From the NCBI GenBank assembly GCA_022606425.2, contig JAHDVF020001350.1:806001-870000 (forward strand): DNA of 64,000 nt. Reading direction: 5' to 3'. Every line of letters starts with the position of its first letter. The first letter of the stretch is position 1. The position numbers were made by a program, and so were the translations under genes. The notes under the pieces were generated by a model. That model was not told the DNA's origin and searched no databases. It saw only the letters and a list, made by a program, of their open reading frames with translations. Shown here one piece after another: positions 10,190 through 20,669 of this stretch. Source of the DNA: Lepidostoma basale (lineage: Eukaryota > Arthropoda > Insecta > Trichoptera > Lepidostomatidae).

Positions 10190-10428
10190 GGCGCAGAGGA
10201 TGCCGTCATCGCGAACCCCAAAAAGATTGCTGGAGTGGCACCCAGGTGGTAGAAGACCAATTGGACGACCAAGGCTGCGATGGGAGGATGAAGTTGGGAG
10301 AGATGGGGCTAAATTGTTACGAGTGACAGATTGGAGGGTCGAAGCGGAGGACAGGAGGAGTTGGAGGCGAATTGTAATGGAGGCCAAGGCTCGATATGGG
10401 CTGTAGGGCCATCGAAGAAGAAGAAGAC
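10190..10428 (+). mobile_element. RTE-like LINE C-terminus, second copy
   Basis: A 72-codon frame (10188-10406): RMPSSRTPKRLLEWHPGG, RPIGRPRLRWEDEVGRD, WRVEAEDRRSWRRIVMEAKARYGL, stop, then a GAAGAA tail. It is more complete than the copy at 9520, keeping the final WRRIV segment. Confidence 0.75.
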
Positions 10429-10459
10429 ATTTTGGTGAACTTTGGTGAACATGTATGTT

Positions 10460-10933
10460 TAACTAACTAACTAACTAACCATCACGCCGTCTCCCCGAAA
10501 GGGTTGGCAGAAAGAATGGACTGTCACACTTTTACTGATGCGGCACTCCATCCTTCTCATTTCGCTCCGCGGGAGACGCGGTGTGATGGGTTGCGAACCT
10601 CATCGCCACCAATAGGCATCTCCCGCGCACACTTCGATCGTCCAACACCCACAAAATAAATCTAAAACAAATAATATAAAATACAATCATATAAAATAAA
10701 ATAACAAAATAAAAATAATTTAACACAAAATGTTATTTCTAGATGGTGCACATATTGTCTATTTAATTTATGTTCCACGAATCCACCGTTTTTTTTTAAT
10801 TTAGCACATAATGTAATAACACATAATGTTTTTTTCGATGTTGCACATGTTGACATGGATGATCCGGACTTTTGTGTTTATTTAATTTATGTTACACGTA
10901 TCCACCGTTTTTTTTGTACACATATACTCGTAC
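10460..10933 (-). mobile_element. SINE-A: full insertion with LINE-A tail and TSD
   Basis: A 474-bp minus-strand element. Its last about 60 bases are the LINE-A 3' end (AGTCCATTCTTTCTGCC, then CGGGGAGACGGCGTGATGG, then TTAG repeats), but the body is unrelated and non-coding. Perfect 11-bp TSDs ACATGTATGTT lie at 10449-10459 and 10934-10944, so both true ends are visible. An internal partial duplication of the ACATTATGTGTTA region is present. Copies: 21861-22028 and 55012-55362. Confidence 0.75.
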
Positions 10934-11002
10934 ACATGTATGTTCTTAAGTAAAAGTAAAAATACAAATTTAGAATAACTTTTGGAAACATTGTATTATC
11001 AG

Positions 11003-11252
11003 GAATGAAAGTGCAAAACAAATGCAGTAGAAATGAGATAAGAAATAGAGTAAGGCCGAGGAAAACTCGGCATAATCAAAGCAATCAAATATTATATATC
11101 GGTCACGTGAGGAGTCTAAGAATTCGACGTGCGTGCATGACACGATGTATGAATGTAGAGGAGGCGAGATATGTATGTCAAGACAGAACAAGGTGGCGGT
11201 CCATTTTCTTTGCCTATCTCTCCGGGGAGACGGCGTGATGGTTAGTTAGTTA
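11003..11252 (+). mobile_element. LINE-A 3' end, internally deleted
   Basis: LINE-A joined from NAVEMR straight to RNRVRPRKT, then the usual HVRSLRIRRACMTRCMNVEEARYVCQDRTRW and GETA stop, then TTAGTTAGTTAG. About 230 bases of the normal copy (YDRV through VKK) are missing. Confidence 0.8.
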
Positions 11253-11324
11253 GTTTGGTATTTATTAGTGTCAAAATAAAGTTGACAATAATAAAGGTTT
11301 GAGAGTTTTTTTATACGATGAATC

Positions 11325-11697
11325 AATTCGGTACTTATTTGGCAAAAGGTCCCAGATGCGTTTTTTTTTTGTGAAATTGAGTTAAATATACCATCAGTAT
11401 TATTTTTGCACACTTTATGTTTTGACATCACGTTAGAGCTGTACTTTTTATGTATTTTTTTTGTGCAATTGCATTCAACCCCTTTTTTTTTAAAATACTT
11501 ATTTAAAAAAAAATTGCTACTGATATATCTTGTAGATAACGTTATGCTGCGTAAATTGACATTTGAAATAAACAATTTGGAACAAAAATAACATTTTTAT
11601 ATTTAAATAATCAAAATAATGTAAAAATCTTATTTTTGCGCTCTTGTAAAATTCATAAAAAAGCAGTTGGGACCTTTTGCCAAATAGGTACCGAATT
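11325..11697. repeat. MITE-like element with 30-bp terminal inverted repeats
   Basis: The left arm AATTCGGTACTTATTTGGC.. (11325-11354) and the complement of 11668-11697 agree at all but one or two positions. The 373-bp interior is AT-rich with no transposase. A TSD is not clear. Superfamily unknown. Confidence 0.6.
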
Positions 11698-11699
11698 TA

Positions 11700-12224
11700 T
11701 TACTGTACTAGTTTTAGTACCTATTTACTATTGCAGTTACAGAAATAAAAAAAATAAACGCAATTAATAAAACATTTGAGAACTTCTGGTGGAGAATTAC
11801 GCTGTTCTTTTAACTTCTCACTAGGAATGCAGCCGGGAACGCCAAATTACAGATTCCTTGCTTCGCTATCGCAGAACCAATTACGTTGGGTACCTTCATC
11901 CTTCATACATCGTTTGATGCTTTCCGTTATTGGAGATGGAATGCGATGCAAAAAGTAAAATGTCAGTAACAAAGCGATGTTGAATACCTGTCTACAGTGC
12001 TCGGCATTAAGTAATACACTTCGGATTCAAGAAAGAGACTGTCGGCCACAATCGGCTAACTTCGTCTTTGTAAAACGTCGTCTCCATTTACGAGTATACA
12101 CAGCTTTTTCTCGATACCGGATTGTAAGCTCACCATCGACATGAATCATCTAAAAAAATTGGCCTTAAAATGAATATGACAAAGACAAAAATATTGACTA
12201 ACACATAAATTGAATACATTAAAA
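11700..12224. other. No feature recognised
   Basis: AT-rich. A 60-codon open frame at 11776-11958 has no recognisable motif and is probably chance. Confidence 0.4.
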
Positions 12225-12755
12225 TCCATAATAAAAATGTAGAAGTGGTAGATGAATATGTGTACCTTGGTCATCTGTTGGCTTTTGGAAGAGGAGGTCA
12301 AGTCAAGGATATTGATAGGAGAATACAGCTCGGTTGGTTGTTGAAGGCTGGGCAACATCTTCCAGGCAAACAAAATTTAAAAACAAAAGTGCTGGACCAG
12401 TGTGCTACCTGTGATGACCTATGGGTGCGAGACATGGACGTTAACTAAAGAAGCAATGCACAAAATCAAAGTATCACAACGGGCCATGGAAAGATCCATG
12501 TTGAGTATTTAGCTTAGAGACCATATACCCAAGGTGGAGATAAGAAGACAGACGCACCAGGGTCACCGATGTAGGGATACGCATTGCGAGGATGAAGTGG
12601 CAGTGGGCTGGTCATGTGTGTCGACGGGTTGATGGAAGATGGAACTAGAGGGTTACTGAATGGAGGCCAAGGTAAGTGGAGAAGTGTCGAGAGAAAGCCT
12701 ACCAGGTGGAGCGATGATATTGTGCTGACGGCGGGAAGGGCCTGGAGAAGAGAAG
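12225..12755 (+). mobile_element. RTE-like LINE, RT thumb plus C-terminus, decayed
   Basis: VVDEYVYLGHLLAFGRGG..KDIDRRIQLGW (the conserved RTE stretch after the RT palm), then a shifted T.AMERSMLSI equivalent, MKWQWAGHVC-like and a PTRWSDDIV segment. Multiple stops. It runs directly into a LINE-B' fragment at about 12768. Confidence 0.65.
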
Positions 12756-12767
12756 AGAGAGAGAGTT

Positions 12768-13412
12768 CACTTCTTTCAGCTGATTGGCGGCCGTATACAA
12801 AACTCGGATGTCCTGAGTGATGTAGGTGTATTTATCCCTGATAATTACCTTCGTCAAAGACAGCACAGATTGTTTTATTTGCCGCGCTGCAGAATCAACC
12901 TGCCAATGGTTATGCTCGTGGGTAGGGCAATCTTATTGCTTAATCGGGTCGCCTCGGATATTTCGTGATAGTGTGAGATGCTTCAGGGATGCAATATCTT
13001 CTTCTTCTTCTTCTTTTAATAGATCTGACGATCTATGACACAGAAATCATGTCTTGTCGGATGATGAGATCCAGCTGTCCCTCCATCTCTTAGGCGGTCT
13101 TCCAGGTGGGCGGTGTCCGGAGGGGATTTCATAAGCGGCTGTATATGCAAGTCTGTCACCATTCATTCGGGCTACATGGTCCCTCCAGTATCTTCTTCTG
13201 GATCTACTCCACTGAACGATATCCTCTATTTCGCAAGTTTTTCTTATATCTACGATGCAATGTCAATGCTATGATTTTTTTTAATTCTTAGGCTTATTTT
13301 TTTATGCTTCTCTTTTAAATTCTCATAATGTAATTGCAAACGATCTGGAATTAAATGTCTGTAATGTTCGTATTTTTTTATTAAAATAAATGAAATGAGT
13401 ATAACATGCATG
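12768..13412 (+). mobile_element. LINE-B' 3' end, split by an insertion
   Basis: A relative of the long copy at 20790-21735. It keeps HFFQLIGGRIQNSDVLSDVGVF, NYLRQRQHRLFYLPRCR and the 3' UTR (13254-13412) ending in AAATGAAATGA. It is interrupted by an RTE-type 3' end at 12999-13253. Confidence 0.8.
12999..13253 (-). mobile_element. RTE-type 3' end inserted in LINE-B'
   Basis: A minus-strand insertion starting with TTCTTCTTCTTC. The flanks GATGCAATATC (12988-12998) and GATGCAATGTC (13254-13264) form an 11-bp TSD with one mismatch. The decayed frame shows the RTE-type C-terminal order. Confidence 0.7.
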
Positions 13413-14295
13413 TACGTATGATACTTTAGACAACAACGTGGAACGGTACATGAGAATTACAGAGCCCGTACGTGTTTCAAATAAAACCTTGAGGTTATCG
13501 GAATGCTCAAAATAATGGCACGGGATCGGTATTTTAATAGTCGGTAATTTGAAGCGAGGTGAATTTCAGCCGTGCTAAGAAAACTAGTAGTCCATAATGT
13601 AAGGTGTTTAATGGCCTTATTCTAAATAATGACTTTTATTATATTATTCCACAGTATGCGCGCCAGGCGTCGGGGACCTTTGGAGCCAAGGCACACAAGG
13701 CACCCAACACACCGAACTGTTGATATAACCACCTCTCCCATTCTGTAAAGTGTTAACGTTTGAATAGATAATTATTTTAAGTTGTGTGGTGGCATTTGAA
13801 TGTGTTATAATGTATTAGTAAACAACACTTAAATATTGTTTATTTTAAAGCTTGTTTGTACAACACCATTTTCGTTATTGACGGCGCTACAAGCTATGAC
13901 AGTGTATCTTTGTATCCAAAAAGGTTGGGTGTACCATACTTAGTAATGGACTACAGAATCGATTTTAACCACCCTACGTATTTGAACGTACGTGATACGT
14001 TCACTGTGGCTGTACCATTCTGCGCTAGCCAATATCACGTACGTGCTTAAGAAAAAGTAATGTACCTAAAATGTACAAACTGTTAGGGATACGCGCGTGT
14101 GCCAACAACACTCGAGTACAAGTCTTCATAAATATGATAGTTTTACAAGGGGCAGGCAAAGTGTGCGGCCGAGTATTTGACGTTTCGTAATTTAAAAAAA
14201 TAAAATTAATGTATAATTAAATTTCATTAATAAAAAACCTGCTTCTTTTTGCACGTTTCTCGGAAAATAGCTCAAGGGTAGGGCGGTTAATCTAA
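13413..14295. other. Single-copy stretch, no gene assigned
   Basis: An open frame of 64 codons (13856-14050, +) has non-random-looking composition (VIDGATSYDSVSLYPKR..) but no motif I know and no splice context I can defend. A palindromic ACGTACGTGA motif lies near 13988. The rest is AT-rich. Confidence 0.35.
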
Positions 14296-14299
14296 ATTC

Positions 14300-14555
14300 T
14301 AGTTTTATTATTATTATTATTTCTGTACATGTTGCTATCTGGTTAGAGAGGATATTGTTTATGATGAGATGAAAATGTCCAGCTCTCTCTCCGTCTCTTT
14401 AATGGTGCTGTTTAATTTTCTCGTGCATCACGATCTTGGGAATCCTCTTTGGATCCATTCCCTCTCAACGCGGTCTCTCTTAAATCGTTTTCTCTGTCTA
14501 CTCCATCTCACATTGCCTTCAATTTTGCAGGTTCTGCGAATCTACGTAAGGTGTC
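14300..14555 (-). mobile_element. RTE-type LINE 3' end
   Basis: The minus-strand pattern matches the RTE-K fragments at 44575 and 53769 (CNIEGNVRWSRQRKRFKRDR..GMDPKRIPKIVMHEKI-like). It starts after an ATTATTATTATT run and ends abruptly at a hammerhead-family sequence at about 14556. Confidence 0.55.
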
Positions 14556-14760
14556 CTATCAGCTGTCGCGACACTCACAGTGAACAAAAAGAAATTGTGA
14601 TATTATAACAGTGTTTTAAATCTTAACAGTAATAATGTTGAAGTATAATAGTGCTTCGGCCAAAACAATGGACTATTAAATTATTATTACCATATCGTAG
14701 TTAAATACAAAGTGTTTGTATTATTTTTGTATTTATAATTATGAATACAATATAAACGAT
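14556..14760 (+). repeat. Hammerhead family h1 body, starting at the ribozyme stem III
   Basis: Starts with CAGCTGTCGCG, exactly the stem III and cleavage-site sequence of the motif at 5887-5897. It then follows the same downstream sequence (ATTGTGATA.., GGCCAAAACAATGGACTATT) and ends with a block (CGTAGTTAAATACAAAGTG) that also follows the ribozyme at 25823. Confidence 0.6.
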
Positions 14761-15815
14761 TTATATGATTTTGATTATTTACTTTTTTTAGTACCTGATG
14801 AAATTGTTTTATGGTTTTTTAGTTCTTGGGTCTAGGTGTATCTTGTTACCCTATTCGACAGACGTTTTAGCAAGGAAACCAATAGACACGAATATTCCTA
14901 AGATCCCAACAAACACAGTGCTACCAACCCTGAAAATATATGCACGCAAATGTGACATGTTTTTGATTAGTTAAGAATTGAAAAAAAGTTTTCTGTATAA
15001 TTAAGTAAGAGATTTAAAAAGATTTATTTTTTTAATTTTCTCATTGCGGCGGCATGCATAAGAGATCGTATATAATTTGAATTAAGAAAGCAATCAAAAT
15101 ATCATCGCTTATTAAAACAGAAAGAGTTCTTTCTGTCGGTCGAACTAAAAAGGAAAATCCGCAGAGATTGAAATTCAACACCGCTAGGATTGCTTTACAC
15201 AAGTAATAATTATGAAGGAAATCACAGAGAATTAACATCGCCGTGTTAATACCAGGTTTTACGGCAATTTGTTTGAATTTTGTAGTTTATTGTTTGTTTA
15301 TCTATGTATAAGTGTCAACACGGTGCTCTGTCAAACATCAGAATGTTCTGTATGACATCACTGTACAATATTAGTGAACCAATCTTTGATTAATATTCCT
15401 GTCATGGTGCGCGATAATATTTATTTTATTTCGCTTTCGGCTGTGATTAATGTGAGCAGACGTCCCGTTTTCAGGCAGCGTGTCCCGGTGTCCCCGAAAA
15501 CAGCTTCGGGACGCCAAATTGTCCCGTTTTCGAAAATAAATAAACTCGCAGTAGAATTTAAAAAAATATAAAAAAGCGCGCAAATAAGAATCCTGGCGGT
15601 AGAATCTAGTACTAGTATTTGAAAACGTGGGCATGCGCAGTAAAATAATACAGTATTTTCATTGCGATTGCGCATAAAATCTCATAATGCATCTGACCAT
15701 AGATAAAAGATTTCTGAAGAGAAAACATATTCTTTGCTCTTTGATCTGACGTTTACAGTGTTGAAGTGATTTATTTTTTTGTGTGTGAACTTAGTGTGTG
15801 AACCTTAGCTTCAAA
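14761..15815. other. AT-rich stretch; direct TCCCGTTTTC repeats
   Basis: No gene. At 15460-15545 a GC-richer patch contains two GTCCCGTTTTC copies and an internal complement, possibly a small foldback. Overlapping open frames on both strands (15371-15675) follow this patch and are not convincing. Confidence 0.4.
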
Positions 15816-15985
15816 AATGCCATCTTCGGCAGCAAGCTGCCGAAACTGGTCGACGATAAACACAAGTGGAAGCACACAAAATATATAATAATAAAGAAAT
15901 TTTGTATCAAATATATGTTTTTTTCATTATTTAAAATGAACTTCTTCCAAGAAATTTCAATTAAAAATATTAATTATTTATAATA
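15816..15985 (+). repeat. Hammerhead-like family h4 repeat
   Basis: A hairpin GGCAG-CAAG-CTGCC (15828-15841) is followed by GAAACTGGTC, then ACAAGTGGAAGCACAC and an AT-rich tail containing AATGAACTTCTTCCAAG. The sequence before the hairpin no longer matches CUGANGA. Relatives at 37083, 61495, 62255 and 63440. Confidence 0.5.
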
Positions 15986-16960
15986 TGTTTATTTATATTA
16001 TTATATAACAGTTTAGAATGTTATCATATTAAGCTAAAAATCATTCTTTTCTGAAATCTGATTAAGGTAATATAATAAGATTGAAACTTGAGAAACAAAA
16101 TTTGGATTATTTTTCCTACCTCTCCTTTACCACCTACTCCATTAGGCTTTTAAGAATATGATAAAAATGTCGGTATCTTCGAATGGCTTTCCTGTTATCG
16201 GCTAAACTCGGAGGTTCTCGTCCGTCCGGTCAGCCCTGGTGGATCTATCTAATTCCCAAGAATATGACGAGCTCCAGCTTGGTCCATTAGCGGCCGATAA
16301 GGGATTTAATGGGGAAACCGGTCCGAGTCTCACGGCGCACACTTTCAGGCGGCGAGATTGTTAAGAATCGAGAAATTTATTTAAATAAAGAATACAGGTG
16401 AATGTACCGAACCGAAATCTAGGCATTCATCGAGAATTCATTAATAAATCTCTTTGATAAGGAGATATTGAGTTTTTTTTATAGATATTTTGTAGTGGTT
16501 CGGCTTATCCCAAGGTTAAAGGTAATCTTACTAACAGAGGACTAAAAATACTATTAAAACCTATTTTATTTAATTTTTTATTATTGAGGATAACAAACAG
16601 CAAATTCAGTATATGAATATAAACACACAGAGACAACAAAACAAGGCCAATTACATGCTACCACAAATATTATATTATATAACAACTGACATAAGGTTAA
16701 ATATATAAGAAGAATAAAGTAACACTTTGATAAGTTAAAGAGAAAACAAGCAGTACTAGTAATAATGAATAATTAAAGATGAAATATAATTTAAAAATGT
16801 AAAAAAAGAAAAAGACAAGAAAAGAAAAAGTAGAGTAACTAGTTTCATTCGCCCCGAAGGGTTGCTCCAACCGTTTTTTTTTAAATCACTTTCATTAAGA
16901 TGATTATAAGCCATGCTTGGAATAACCTTGAGGGACAGATTTAGAAACGAATTTATTCGT
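15986..16960. other. No gene; a GC-richer single-copy patch
   Basis: About 16185-16375 is notably richer in G and C than the flanks and matches no family in the window. The rest is AT-rich, with no ORF of interest. Confidence 0.4.
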
Positions 16961-16964
16961 CAAC

Positions 16965-17245
16965 AAACCAAGGTGACTGAGGTGGCTCTGAGGATGGGCG
17001 GGCTGAAGTGGCGATGGGCTGGCCATATCTGTCGGAGAACCGACGGTCGATGGGGATGACGGGTTCTGGAGTGGAGATCGCGTACAGGATTCCGCAAGAG
17101 TTGGAAGTTCTCCTGCCCGATGGACCGACGATCTGAAGAGGATTGCTGGACACAGATGGATGGGAGCGGCAATGGATAGGGGGCGGTGGCGTGCTTTGGA
17201 AGAGGCCTACATTTAGCAGTGGATAACAGATGGGTGATGATGATG
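16965..17245 (+). mobile_element. RTE-like LINE C-terminus
   Basis: VTEVALRMGGLKWRWAGHICRRTDGRW, then RTGFRK, PARWTDDLKRIAGH-like and WRALEEAYI.QWITDG with frameshifts, ending in GGTGATGATGATGG. A second copy at 23203-23432 covers the same segment. Confidence 0.7.
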
Positions 17246-17280
17246 GATCGTCGTGACAACTTGTGCACACTGACACACAC

Positions 17281-17400
17281 AAATGGGAATGACATGTTTC
17301 GCCTTTATAAGGCATAATCAAATATCATTTGATAATTCCTTGTAACATGTCATTCCCATAAACTATAGTAAAACTTCTAGAAAATATTCGTATTAAATAT
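17281..17400. repeat. Foldback h3 element, one arm truncated
   Basis: GGGAATGACATGTTTCGCC.. faces CATGTCATTCCC with CATAATCAAAT/ATTTGATAAT in between. On the minus strand: TTGATTA, an extra T, stem II GCCTT/AAGGC, GAAA, CATG, then TC. It adjoins the minisatellite at 17405, which repeats its motifs. Confidence 0.6.
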
Positions 17401-17404
17401 TTTA

Positions 17405-17980
17405 GGAAGTGATATGTTTCAGCACATTTGATAATACCCTAACGAGTGTGTGCCATTCATCACATTTGATAATACCATAACAAGGGAACGATATATTTCA
17501 CCACATTCGATTGTGCCCTAACAAGGGAGTGACAATTATCAGGATATTTGTTAATACCCTAACGAATGTGTGCCACTCATCACATTTGATAATACCATAA
17601 CAAGGGAATGATATGTTTCACCACATTTGATTGTTCCCTAACAAGGGAGGGACATGTATCAGGACATTTGATAATACCCTAACGATTGTGTACCATTCAT
17701 CACATTTGGTAATAACATAACAAGGGAATGATATGTTTCACCACATTTGATTGTGCTCTAACAAGGGAGTGACATTTATCAGGATATTTGATAATACCCA
17801 TTCATCACATTTGATAATACCATAACAAGGGAATGATATGTTTCACCACATTTGATTGTGGACTAACAAGGGAGTGACACGTATCAGGACAGTTGTTAAT
17901 GTAACAAGTTAGTGAAATGTCAGCACAATTAATAACGTCATAATAAGGAAGCGACACGTTCCAGGACAGTTGATAATGCC
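17405..17980. repeat. Minisatellite with 120-bp higher-order unit
   Basis: A unit of exactly 120 bp, itself made of three about 40-bp variants (each with CATTTGATAATACC or TTGATTGTGCC, CTAACAAGGGA and a TGATATGTTTCA or GACATGTATCA box). About four and a half copies with roughly 5-10% divergence. One copy has lost about 20 bp near 17800. Sequence boxes match the adjacent h3 foldback. Confidence 0.85.
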
Positions 17981-18030
17981 GTATGATCCACCTGTATGAT
18001 CCACCTGTAAGATATTCAAATTGCCACCCG

Positions 18031-18048
18031 GTGGGGCGTACGCCCCAC
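18031..18048. repeat. Perfect 18-nt palindrome
   Basis: GTGGGGCGTACGCCCCAC is its own reverse complement and stands out in AT-rich DNA. Function unknown. Confidence 0.7.
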
Positions 18049-18114
18049 GTTGGGAAAAACTGGCTTAGATAGAAAGATTTTGTATTTCTATTTACGCCAT
18101 TTGAGTGTGAATAA

Positions 18115-18560
18115 GTTTATTTATTCACTCAAAAGATATTACAAACATACCAACAGTTTAAGGCATCTATTTGAGAAAGGGTAAAGAATCAGGAACGCAT
18201 GAGAAATGGATCAACTTTATGAAGACAAGATACTCTCTAAAGTTAAGAGTGTTTTTCTTCTGAACGTACTTTCACTAACATGAAAGATGTCGATCTCTGA
18301 GGTAATCTTGTTCAGTAAACTGATTGATCTTCCCACCGGCATTATTAGAGGCAGGTTGGTTCTTGCGGCCGGAAGAAAGAACAATCTATACTGGCGCTGT
18401 CGGAGATATCTGTCCGGAACAGAAAGACCTAACGGCTGAGTTTTCAAAATATCCCCTAATTAATCTAAAGAAATGGGTTATGAGAAACCCGTCTCTTCGA
18501 AGCTGCAGAGAATTATACCCCAACATTCCCAAAAGAAACGCTATCAAGGATCAGGTAGCC
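18115..18560 (-). mobile_element. LINE-B 3' end, minus strand
   Basis: Minus: a 76-codon frame with LSVPDRYLRQRQYRLFFLPAARTN, IMPVGRSISLLNKITSEIDIFHVSES and TLESIL. Its C-terminal sequence differs from the copies at 26218 and 47583, so it is an older subfamily. Confidence 0.8.
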
Positions 18561-19194
18561 TCTAGAGTGTAGAGGTTTAATAATACACACAAGGCATGCA
18601 ATAAACAAATTTGAAACTAGAAATAAGTGACGATAATAAAAAATGCATGGCTATCGAAACTATAAATATGTCTGAAGTGCTCTTCGCGCGAAGCAGTCGG
18701 TTTCCGATAACACTAAAGTGAAAAATAATCATAAAAAACAAGTAGAATTAGTACACCTCAGAGGTCTATATGAGAGGGGATATGCTGATTAGGAGGAACC
18801 CTCTAAAAGGATTTTCGAGTTTGGGTGACCGCTATCGCTCGAAAGACATTTCCCTTATCGGCTTTCCGAGAATCGTACCCGTTTATATGGCGGCGCTCCA
18901 CTCGGAAGGATCGAGACCCATAAAGGTTTGATGGGTCATTATAAAATCCTTTTATAGCTATATTTGAGTGAGCAGTAATTTGGATACAGAAATCCTGTTG
19001 CATTAAAGAAAATCTAATTATCTTTTTATTTGATAAACGCTGATTATATTGTAATTAGTGATTTCCTTTTGATCTGAACAAACTATAAACAAAATAATTA
19101 ATCTGCAATTATAAAGCTCTACCAACATCAGTGGAATGAGTGAATTATTTTGAATGAAATTGACAAGAATAATAAAATACGTTTTTTTTTTAAT
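18561..19194. other. No feature recognised
   Basis: AT-rich with a mixed patch at about 18780-18920. A 66-codon minus-strand frame has no motif. Confidence 0.4.
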
Positions 19195-19675
19195 CTTCTA
19201 CTTCTTCTTCTTCATCAGCCTATATCCGTCCACTCCTGGACAAAGGCCTCCTCCATTCGCTTATTCATTCAGTTATTAGGGATGATGTCGATTCCGAATG
19301 TTGATATCGGAGCATGATCGACTAAGTGCTGGCGCTTCATTGAGGTGGTCCAGAGAAATTCCGTTTTGGAAGGGTTTAATTTTAATTTATTTGAGACCAT
19401 CCAATTCGATATAGCTTCAATGCACTTTAAAGTTATAGATTTTAGGTGGCTGATGTTATGAGGGTCACAAAAGAAATAAATTTGCTGGTCGTCAGCATAG
19501 CAATGAGACAGCAGGCCAAAATAATCAATTATTTTGACAATGTCGCTCCTAGCACTGAACCTTGCGGAACACCAGACTTGAGGGTGAAGAAAGACGATAT
19601 TTTCCCTGCGACCTGAACTGCTTATTGGATGTAACCCATGTTTCCGAAAGCTGCCCAGCTTAGTCCAATTTAAAA
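19195..19675 (-). mobile_element. RTE family D copy split by an L2/CR1-like RT fragment
   Basis: The outer pieces belong to RTE-D: 19195-19262 (the FVQEWTDIG-type end with GAAGAA tail) and 19628-19675 (encodes LGWAAFGKHGLHP, cf. 42270-42320). Between them, 19263-19627 on the minus strand encodes CYADDQQIYFF and AISNWMVSNKLKLNPSKTEF: the RT catalytic YADD and following palm/thumb of an L2- or CR1-like element. Confidence 0.7.
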
Positions 19676-19752
19676 TAATAATCGATTATTACATAGAAAA
19701 CTTCTCATCGATTATTAAAATCATTTGATTGAAATTATTGATGTTGTTGATT

Positions 19753-19900
19753 GAAATTTCTTGGTAGAAGTTCATTGTAAATAATGAAAATAAAAAATAA
19801 AAAATAAAGAAATTTTCTGTTTATTTTTAACATAACAAAAATAAACATAGAAAAATTCTTAAATTTTATTTTTTTATTTTCATTATTTACATTTGATTGA
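19753..19900. repeat. Inverted AT-rich repeat with h4 tail motif
   Basis: The arms TAAATAATGAAAATAAAAAA (from 19787) and TTTTTTATTTTCATTATTTA (to 19897) are complementary. The left flank carries the complement of the h4 tail motif (GAAATTTCTTGGTAGAAGTT). Confidence 0.55.
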
Positions 19901-19934
19901 AGATTAAAACGTTAACACTATTATTGACGTTCCA

Positions 19935-20115
19935 AAATAAATCTTTATTACATCTGTCAGATCATGTAAACAATTTTATAATATTTTATATATGTATCTT
20001 TATAATAATATGTATCGCTGAAGAAGGACTGTGTGTCCGAAACATGTCTATGTAATTAATTTTTTTTTAATATAAGTGTTGTATATACAAAGTATATAAA
20101 AAAGAAAAAGAGAAA
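19935..20115 (+). repeat. Hammerhead family h2 repeat
   Basis: Order: leader TATCTTTATAATAATATG, ribozyme motif, then TAAGTGTTGTATATAC and AAAAAGAAAAAG. Single-arm version of the inverted pair at 28318-28645. Confidence 0.65.
20011..20050 (+). ncRNA. Hammerhead ribozyme candidate (h2)
   Basis: CTGAAGA (20018-20024), extra A, stem II GGAC/GTCC (20026-20029 and 20035-20038) with loop TGTGT, GAAA (20039-20042), palindromic CATG, TC with predicted cut after 20048. All catalytic-core positions fit the CUGANGA..GAAA..UH consensus. Stem I is eroded (TATCG facing TATG). Confidence 0.6.
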
Positions 20116-20669
20116 ATAAACCATCATAACAACACAAAGTATGGCGTATATAGAAGAAATATATTTGTATTAACAAGCCAGGGATTAATTAAAAAATATA
20201 CGCTATAAAAGAAGTTATGGAAAACAAATCAATTAAAGTTGAAAATCAAACGAAATGATTATATTAATACAATCAGAAACTGTGATTGTATTCGTTTATC
20301 TATTCAGTATAATACAGGCAAACACTGTCTTATTTGCACAAGCTTCCCGGGAACCGAAACTTAATACGCTTTTGAAAAGGTGAGTTGTTTTGAGTTTGAA
20401 ATGGTGACTTCTTTAAATTTGACCACTTGAAGTTATCCACAGAACACTCAATATAATAGGGAACGGAGGCTGGATATAGTTCGTGCAGGGCTGTGCAAGA
20501 GATAGACCACGCAATTAAATATAATTAGTGTTAATATAGCGTAAATGAAATTAAACAAATCCGATTCAAACGTTCGTGATTCTTCAATGATAAACAAATG
20601 ATTGTATTTGCATTAGATTTCTTGATTTGTGATGAACTCGAGTTTTTATTCAAAGAAAAAACAGTATTT

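Noticed and set aside
11246..11575. 109-codon minus-strand protein
   Set aside because: Low-complexity Lys/Asn/Ser reading through a MITE, with no motif.
13856..14050. Small protein of 64 codons
   Set aside because: No domain, no splice or start context, no second copy or conservation visible.
17405..17980. CRISPR array
   Set aside because: Units are contiguous, diverged and without unique spacers, in a eukaryotic transposon context.
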